The position numbers were made by a program, and so were the translations under genes. The notes under the pieces were generated by a model, which saw only the letters and a list, made by a program, of their open reading frames with translations, did no database searches and was not told the origin of the DNA. Positions 29,965 through 34,715 of a DNA stretch of 34,715 nucleotides are shown here, in pieces (position 1 is the first letter of the stretch; every line of letters starts with the position of its first letter). This stretch comes from Flavobacteriaceae bacterium (GTDB taxonomy: Bacteria; Bacteroidota; Bacteroidia; Flavobacteriales; Weeksellaceae): NCBI GenBank assembly GCA_031277475.1, contig JAITMJ010000111.1, forward strand, positions 1-34,715, read 5' to 3'.

Positions 29965-30264
29965 GGCGTGTCCCTCGCCAAAACATTGCAACCACTCGGG
30001 TCGGGCTGTCCGTTGCAATCTTTTTTTGCCGCTGCTAAAAACCTCCGACTGCTAAAAAAAAAGGATTTCCACTTCCATCCCTCACGCGGATTCAGATCAT
30101 CGAACAAAATTCTGCAATCAAAACAAAACCGAAGGTTTCGCCGATTCCATTGAAAATAATAAAAATGACAGAGGCAAATCGAGGAACGAGATTCGCCGAT
30201 TCATTTAAAAATAATAGAAATGACAGAGGCAAATCTGCGGAAAAAATCTGCGAAAATCTGTGGA
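29965..30264 (-). repeat. Large dispersed element, copy 2 (inverted)
   Basis: The reverse complement aligns with 25132-25514. The core 29965-30087 begins GGCGTGTCCCTCGCC on the plus strand and ends at CCACTTCCATCCCTCACGC. Two tail units carry TTCGCCGATTC (30138 and 30192, 54 bases apart). Its far end, AAAATCTGTGGAAA near 30255, contains the short-repeat module. Copies 1 and 2 enclose about 4.5 kb. Confidence 0.85.
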
Positions 30265-30268
30265 AAAT

Positions 30269-30817
30269 TTAATTTTCAAAAAAACTAAAACTCACATTTC
30301 CGTATTTTCTAATGTCTGCTAAATTCGGGTGTTGCAGTTTCAATCGGCTGGGATGTTCCAAAATAAAAACGCCGTTTTCTTTCAAAAAAGCGTTGTTTAA
30401 AACCAATGAAATCAATTCGTGGTATTTTTTTTCTTCGGTTTCAAAAGGTGGATCTGCAAAAATAATTTCAAAAGATTTTTTGTTTCGGGATTTTTTCAGC
30501 CAATCGAAAACATCGGCGCGCTGAACGCTGATTTGCAAAGCCATTTCCAAATCCGAAGCGGCGGAAGCGATGAACGCTGCGTGTTTCGAGTTGATTTCCA
30601 AAGCAGTTACATCTTTGCAACCTCTCGAAGCAAATTCCAAAGAAATGGAACCGATTCCCGCAAACAAATCCAAAACAGAAACTGAAGCCGGGTCGAATTT
30701 ATTTTCCAAAATACTGAACAATGCTTCCTTTGCAAAATCCGTAGTCGGTCTTACATTAAAGTTTTTCGGTGCGGAAATTTTCTTGGCTTTCCATTTGCCG
30801 GAGATGATTCGGAACAT
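30269..30817 (-). CDS. rsmD: 16S rRNA (guanine(966)-N2)-methyltransferase RsmD
   Basis: 182 residues. RIISGKWKAKKISAPKNFNVRPTTDFAKEALFSIL is the family start, with the SAM motif VLDLFAGIGSISLEFASRG and catalytic motif IIFADPPFE. It methylates G966 of 16S rRNA (E. coli numbering) during 30S assembly. It sits downstream of DUF3822 on the same strand, a common pairing in Bacteroidota, but a lipoprotein gene separates the two here. Confidence 0.95.
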   Translation of the reverse strand: MFRIISGKWKAKKISAPKNFNVRPTTDFAKEALFSILENKFDPASVSVLDLFAGIGSISLEFASRGCKDVTALEINSKHAAFIASAASDLEMALQISVQRADVFDWLKKSRNKKSFEIIFADPPFETEEKKYHELISLVLNNAFLKENGVFILEHPSRLKLQHPNLADIRKYGNVSFSFFEN

Positions 30818-30907
30818 TTTTGATTTAAAGTTTGAAATTCAAAATTTAAGGTTGAGATATGAATTTCGGGTTTTGAGATGTATATGAAGACTCACATCTT
30901 CCTATTT

Positions 30908-31381
30908 CTAAAAATCGACCCCTTGCTTATTTTTGTTTTTGCTCTTTTTGTCTTTCTCAATTATTTTTCTGGAATCTATAAACTCATAAGAATCAACATT
31001 CATATCTATGCTTATATTTACCGATTTGAATTTTATATGATTTTTATCAATCACAGTATATTCATACACATCCGTTCCACCGGATTCCTCGTGAAATTCA
31101 TAAAACTTGCCATTTTCAATCCACCAATTACCGGTTTCAATGCTGTTAAACGTTTTTCCATCTTGTGTATATTTGAAATCTAAAACAAATGTTCCGTCAT
31201 CATTTCTTGTCATTTCCCATTTTTTGCTCATGCTCTCTATTTGTTTGTCAGATTCAAAACCAGTCCAAATTCCGATTAATCTATTGTCTATCTGTTTTCC
31301 GTTTGATAAGGTTTTCATAGAACCGCAAGAAATCATAACCAAACTAATAATGGTAACAAAGTAATTCATAAACTTTTTCAT
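30908..31381 (-). CDS. Lipoprotein of unknown function (lipocalin-like)
   Basis: 157 residues with a lipobox LVMISC (C19). The mature part (RLIGIWTGFESDKQIESMSKKWEMTRNDDGTFVLDF, then GNWWIENGKFYEF and YEYTVIDKNHIKFKSV) suggests a short beta barrel of the lipocalin-like type, with W-x-G near the start; this is a pattern-based guess. It lies between the DUF3822 and rsmD genes on the same strand, and the C-terminus is lysine-rich (KDKKSKNKNKQG). Confidence 0.75.
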   Translation of the reverse strand: MKKFMNYFVTIISLVMISCGSMKTLSNGKQIDNRLIGIWTGFESDKQIESMSKKWEMTRNDDGTFVLDFKYTQDGKTFNSIETGNWWIENGKFYEFHEESGGTDVYEYTVIDKNHIKFKSVNISIDMNVDSYEFIDSRKIIEKDKKSKNKNKQGVDF

Positions 31382-31417
31382 AATATTTTTTCTAAATTAT
31401 TGTAAAATTAATATTTT

Positions 31418-32134
31418 TTACCTCAATATAAAATTCTTTTTCGGAAGGTTATCAAAATTGATTTTTAAATGACGCACAAATTTCCCCAATTCGGATATAA
31501 ATGTTTCATTATCAGTAGTTTCGCCATAAACAAAAAAATGGGTTTCGCCGATTTTAAAATCAATTTTATTTAATGTAAACATAATGAAATACAAAAAATC
31601 CACTTCGGAACTGATGTCTAAATTGTTGTATAAAATGATTTTTTTTTGGTCGATGGCAAAAAATTCGCATTGGTTGTGATAAAGATTGATGTGGATTTCT
31701 TTACCGTTTTTATGGTGAATTTTGCTTAAAAATTTCTCTCCCGAAAAATTAAACCGAACAGGAATTGCCGGTTCTTTTATTTTTTCATAAAATTTTTTCG
31801 GAAAAGTATAATAAAATTGTATCCCGAATTTTTTGTTTACGGCAAGCATCAATTCCTCATTTTCTCTGTCGATTTCGGAGTTGTAGGAAATCAAATCGAA
31901 ACCCGATTCGTGCTCAGAAAAACCTTCCGGCATCAGTGTAAAATGATTGATTGCCGAAACGGCGGAAATTTCATTGAACCTTTGTTTTATCAAGATTTCC
32001 GCCAATTTTTCCTCCAAAAAATTCTCCGGACTTTCTTCCGTTACAAAACAGGATTCCTCTTCCAAAACACTCTGATTTTTAGCGATTTGAGAAATCAATC
32101 CGTCTTTCGTAAAAAGTAAATTGAGTTTATCCAT
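31418..32134 (-). CDS. DUF3822 family protein
   Basis: 238 residues from the ATG at 32134. The sequence matches the DUF3822 type in length and pattern, with NLYHNQCEFFAIDQKKIILYNNLDISSEVDFLYFIMFTLNKI as the distinctive central part. The family has an actin-like ATPase-type fold by prediction, but its role is unknown. A frame extension to 32152 overlaps the TAAATTTG -7 box (32150-32157, minus strand), so the shorter start is chosen. It is divergent from the glycosyltransferase gene. Confidence 0.85.
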   Translation of the reverse strand: MDKLNLLFTKDGLISQIAKNQSVLEEESCFVTEESPENFLEEKLAEILIKQRFNEISAVSAINHFTLMPEGFSEHESGFDLISYNSEIDRENEELMLAVNKKFGIQFYYTFPKKFYEKIKEPAIPVRFNFSGEKFLSKIHHKNGKEIHINLYHNQCEFFAIDQKKIILYNNLDISSEVDFLYFIMFTLNKIDFKIGETHFFVYGETTDNETFISELGKFVRHLKINFDNLPKKNFILR

Positions 32135-32149
32135 TGTTTTTAATCCTCG

Positions 32150-32157
32150 CAAATTTA
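32150..32157 (-). promoter_or_regulatory. -7 box for the DUF3822 operon
   Basis: Minus-strand TAAATTTG, 15 bases before the ATG at 32134; the -33 element is weak. Confidence 0.5.
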
Positions 32158-32231
32158 CGTAAAAATGTGTTTCTTTGGGACAAGTCTTGAAAATGTGTTA
32201 ATTTTAATCCCGAATTTTGAACTTTTGAATT

Positions 32232-33221
32232 GTGAACATCTCTGTTATCATCGCTATTTTTAATCGGGAAGACGAACTTTTTGAACTTTTACAATCGCTT
32301 TCGTTGCAAACTGATAAAGATTTTGAAATTATAGTTGTGGACGATGGTTCACAAATTGATTTGCATCCGACCATCGAAATTTTTAAGGGAATTTTGCAAA
32401 TAAAGTATTTAAGAAAAAGCAATTCGGGACCCGGTTTGTCGAGAAATTACGGAGCAAAATTTGCCGAAAACGATTGGCTGGTTTTTGTGGATTCGGATGT
32501 GATTGTAGAAAAAAACTACATCGAAAACATTAAAAAAAATATCCTCGAAATTCCGTGCGATGCTTTTGGCGGTGCCGATAAAGCCCACAAAAATTTCGAT
32601 ATTATTCAAAAAGCGATTTCCTATTCGATGACTTCCGTTTTCACCACCGGCGGCATTCGCGGAAACAAAAAAGCGGTTACCAAATTTCAGCCGAGAAGTT
32701 TCAATATGGGTGTGAAAAAATCGGTTTTCGAGAAAGTCGGCGGTTTTGGCAATATGCGCATCGGAGAAGATCCGGATCTTTCGATGACGCTTTGGGAAAA
32801 CGGTTTCACAACGGCGTTTTTCAGCGATATTTCCGTTTATCACAAACGCAGAATAGATTTCGGAAAATTTTCAAAACAGGTTTACCAATTCGGTTGCGCC
32901 CGCCCGATTTTGAATCAACGCCATCCGAATTATGTGAAAATTTCGTTTGCATTTCCGTCTCTTTTTCTCATCGGTTTTGCGGTCGGCGTTTTGGAATATT
33001 TTTTATTTCACAGAGGTTTTGTGCTTTCGCTTTTTGGAGTTTACACGTTGCTGGTTTTTTTTCATGCGCTTTTCAAAACAAAAGATTTCAGTATTCCGGC
33101 AATAGCAACAGTTGCAACGTATATTCAAATGTTTTCCTACGGTTTTGGGTTTCTGAAATCATGGATTTTGCTGAACATTTTCCGAATGAAACCCGAAGAT
33201 GCGTTTCCTAAACATTTTTAA
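32232..33221 (+). CDS. Glycosyltransferase family 2
   Basis: 329 residues starting at GTG. GT-A fold: NISVIIAIFNREDELFELLQSL, EIIVVDDGS, the DxD-type metal motif in WLVFVDSDVIVE, and GEDPDLSMTLWENG with the catalytic-base region. C-terminal hydrophobic segments near 235-280 (FPSLFLIGFAVGVLEYF and FVLSLFGVYTLLVFFHALF) anchor it in the inner membrane. It transfers a sugar from a nucleotide donor to an acceptor, probably for cell-surface polysaccharide; the substrate is unknown. The GTG is preferred because the conserved N-terminus begins right there. Confidence 0.88.
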   Translation: MNISVIIAIFNREDELFELLQSLSLQTDKDFEIIVVDDGSQIDLHPTIEIFKGILQIKYLRKSNSGPGLSRNYGAKFAENDWLVFVDSDVIVEKNYIENIKKNILEIPCDAFGGADKAHKNFDIIQKAISYSMTSVFTTGGIRGNKKAVTKFQPRSFNMGVKKSVFEKVGGFGNMRIGEDPDLSMTLWENGFTTAFFSDISVYHKRRIDFGKFSKQVYQFGCARPILNQRHPNYVKISFAFPSLFLIGFAVGVLEYFLFHRGFVLSLFGVYTLLVFFHALFKTKDFSIPAIATVATYIQMFSYGFGFLKSWILLNIFRMKPEDAFPKHF

Positions 33222-33338
33222 TTTGAAAATAGTGTAATTTTTTAAATATAATTTCGACTATTATTTACGGATTTTTTAAATGATTGATAACGCCAAAAGC
33301 CAACTGCCAAAAGCAAAAAATTCCGTAATTTCGCACTT

Positions 33339-33346
33339 TATTTTTG
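33339..33346 (+). promoter_or_regulatory. -7 box directly before lipA
   Basis: TATTTTTG ends only 3 bases before the ATG at 33350, so the message would be nearly leaderless. No good -33 box is seen. Confidence 0.35.
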
Positions 33347-33349
33347 CAG

Positions 33350-34216
33350 ATGGAAACTTTAGAAAAAGCCGCTATAATCAGCAAACCAAAATGGATTCGC
33401 GTAAAACTCCCGACTGGAAGAAACTATCGCGAACTCCGAAGTTTGGTGGATAAATACAAACTCAACACCATTTGCCAAAGCGGAAGTTGTCCGAATATGG
33501 GCGAATGTTGGGGTGAAGGAACGGCAACTTTTATGATTCTCGGAAATATTTGCACCCGAAGTTGCGGATTTTGCGGCGTGAAAACCGGAAAACCTTTGGC
33601 GGTGAATTGGGACGAACCGGAAAAAGTGGCGCGCTCCATTAAATTAATGAAAATAAAACACGCCGTTCTCACATCCGTTGATAGAGACGATTTGAAAGAT
33701 ATGGGTTCCATTCTTTGGGCAGAAACCGTGAACGCCGTCCGCAGAATTTCCCCGAAAACCACGATGGAAACTTTGATTCCCGATTTTCAAGGCATCGAAA
33801 AACATTTGGATAGAGTAGTGGAAGCGGCTCCGGAAGTGATTTCCCACAATTTGGAAACCGTGGAGCGTTTGACGAGAGAAGTTCGGATTCAGGCGAAATA
33901 CGAAAGGAGTTTGAACGTTTTAAAATATCTGAAAAAAGCCGGACAACGCCGTACGAAAAGCGGTGTGATGCTCGGTTTGGGAGAAGAAAAAGACGAAGTT
34001 TTTAAAACCATTGAAGACCTCCGAAACGCAGATGTGGATGTCATCACGTTGGGACAATATTTGCAGCCGAGCAGAAATCATCTTCCGGTAAAAAAATTCA
34101 TCACTCCCGAAGAATTTGAAGAATTTGGGGCGTTTGCAAAAAATCTCGGTTTCCGACACGTGGAAAGTTCATCGCTCGTGCGGTCTTCATATCATGCGGA
34201 AAAACATATTCATTGA
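33350..34216 (+). CDS. lipA: Lipoyl synthase LipA
   Basis: 288 residues. The auxiliary 4Fe-4S cluster cysteines are C42, C47 and C53 (CQSGSCPNMGEC) and the radical-SAM cysteines C68, C72 and C75 (CTRSCGFC). The C-terminal serine ligand region reads VRSSYHAEKH. The enzyme inserts two sulphur atoms into octanoyl groups on lipoyl domains of pyruvate and 2-oxoglutarate dehydrogenases and the glycine cleavage H protein. The ATG at 33350 is preferred over the TTG at 33344, which lies in the -7 box. No lipB gene is nearby. Confidence 0.97.
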   Translation: METLEKAAIISKPKWIRVKLPTGRNYRELRSLVDKYKLNTICQSGSCPNMGECWGEGTATFMILGNICTRSCGFCGVKTGKPLAVNWDEPEKVARSIKLMKIKHAVLTSVDRDDLKDMGSILWAETVNAVRRISPKTTMETLIPDFQGIEKHLDRVVEAAPEVISHNLETVERLTREVRIQAKYERSLNVLKYLKKAGQRRTKSGVMLGLGEEKDEVFKTIEDLRNADVDVITLGQYLQPSRNHLPVKKFITPEEFEEFGAFAKNLGFRHVESSSLVRSSYHAEKHIH

Positions 34217-34516
34217 TTTTGGTTTGTCACGTTGAGTACAGACGAAAAGTCTGCGAACGAAGTTTACGAAAGTCTGTCGAAATCTCAAATTTCAACGCTT
34301 CGACAAGCTCAGCATGACAAGTCTGTCAGATTGAGCCTATCGAAAAAAATACGAAAAATACGGTTTTATAAAACTTCCGGACAGCGGAAAAATGTTTGTC
34401 GCCATAAAAACTTTGAAAGAACTTTTCGGATAAAAAATCTCATTCACGGAAATGTAAATCAACAGTTTATAGCAATCCGCATTTTTGTATTTTTGTGGTG
34501 ATGAAAATAATACAGA
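34217..34516. other. Gene-free spacer with dispersed repeats
   Basis: About 300 bases. 34225-34345 is a composite of spacer repeats (GTCACGTTGAG, CTTCGACAAGCTCAGC, GTCAGATTGAGCCTATC). A long frame here is a translation of repeats. A TATTTTTG box at 34488-34495 precedes an ATG at 34501 that opens only MKIIQIN before a stop, which may be a lost gene start. Confidence 0.6.
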
Positions 34517-34699
34517 TTAATTGACGAAAACCTTATCGCTTTTTAATTTTTCATCTAAAATTTCAGTGATAATTTTTCTTATTTTCGCTTTTGAAACTTT
34601 TTGATTTTCCAATGCCATCGTGGCATAAAGATTTTTTTCCATTATGCTAATGAGTGTTTCGCGCTGATTAAGAGCAGGATATTTTTCAAAAAATTTCAT
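34517..34699 (-). CDS. Small protein of unknown function
   Basis: 60 residues, soluble, Lys- and Glu-rich with helical character (MEKNLYATMALENQKVSKAK, then IRKIITEILDEKLKSDKVF). The minus-strand -7 box TACTTTTG lies just upstream (34704-34711), so it is probably expressed. No family recognised. Confidence 0.6.
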   Translation of the reverse strand: MKFFEKYPALNQRETLISIMEKNLYATMALENQKVSKAKIRKIITEILDEKLKSDKVFVN

Positions 34700-34703
34700 A
34701 TTG

Positions 34704-34711
34704 CAAAAGTA
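34704..34711 (-). promoter_or_regulatory. -7 box for the small gene at 34699
   Basis: Minus-strand TACTTTTG, 4 bases from the ATG at 34699. Its -33 partner would fall outside the window. Confidence 0.45.
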
Positions 34712-34715
34712 TAAG

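Larger units (their letters stand above)
29877..30268. other. Gene-free region carrying the second dispersed element
   Basis: 392 bases holding the rplU promoter and the inverted copy of the large dispersed element. Open frames here are repeat translations. Confidence 0.75.

Noticed and set aside
34232..34501. 89-codon frame after lipA
   Set aside because: It reads through dispersed repeats (the same sequences occur in both orientations elsewhere) and shows no protein family pattern.

Overview
The window looks like chromosome from a Flavobacteriia bacterium (phylum Bacteroidota), probably close to the Chryseobacterium/Weeksellaceae group. The DNA is AT-rich. Many genes have a Bacteroidota-type -7 box (TAnnTTTG), several with a TTG/TTTG about 18-20 bases upstream. 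Several families are typical of this phylum (DUF3822, DUF2851, DUF3857, the THUMP-like methyltransferase, a FadL-type porin next to an SGNH lipoprotein, and ribosomal protein L21 with a long C-terminal tail). The assignment is inferred from content, not from a search.

Layout. 1-5.2 kb is accessory: a possible gene end, a DinB protein, a GxxExxY protein ringed by short dispersed repeats, a methyltransferase whose start lies inside one repeat, a small lipoprotein, an orphan antitoxin-like protein, a secreted S41 peptidase and a ParDE toxin-antitoxin pair. 5.2-8.1 kb holds a secreted gluzincin-like peptidase and an M20 dipeptidase with near-identical leaders. 8.2-12.5 kb holds an AraC regulator, a PEBP protein, a DUF1572 protein, an AAA ATPase on the minus strand and a pentapeptide-repeat protein. 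A duplicated stretch of about 100 bp flanks the ATPase. 12.8-19.4 kb is mostly core: FadL-like porin plus SGNH lipoprotein (operon), dprA, DUF2851 and class II fructose-bisphosphate aldolase. 19.5-25 kb holds an orphan LuxR-type response regulator, an exported protein, a gene-free region rich in hairpins (candidate structured RNA), a two-gene minus-strand operon (small membrane protein and a catalytically dead DUF3857/transglutaminase protein) and a GNAT-like protein.

25-30.3 kb is bounded by two inverted copies of a 300-380 bp dispersed element. Between them lie a YafQ-type toxin-antitoxin pair, a DUF433/DUF5615 pair, an HD phosphohydrolase, ruvC, and rpmA/rplU. 30.3-34.7 kb holds rsmD, a lipoprotein and DUF3822 on the minus strand, then a family 2 glycosyltransferase, lipA and a small unknown gene.

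The most unusual theme is repetitive spacer DNA that has run into genes. It supplies or extends the N-termini of the methyltransferase and RuvC, surrounds the GxxExxY gene, and shares a module with the large dispersed element. The hairpin-rich region at 21.04-21.55 kb is the best candidate for an undescribed RNA. No rRNA gene, CRISPR array, intact tRNA gene or recognisable transposase was seen.
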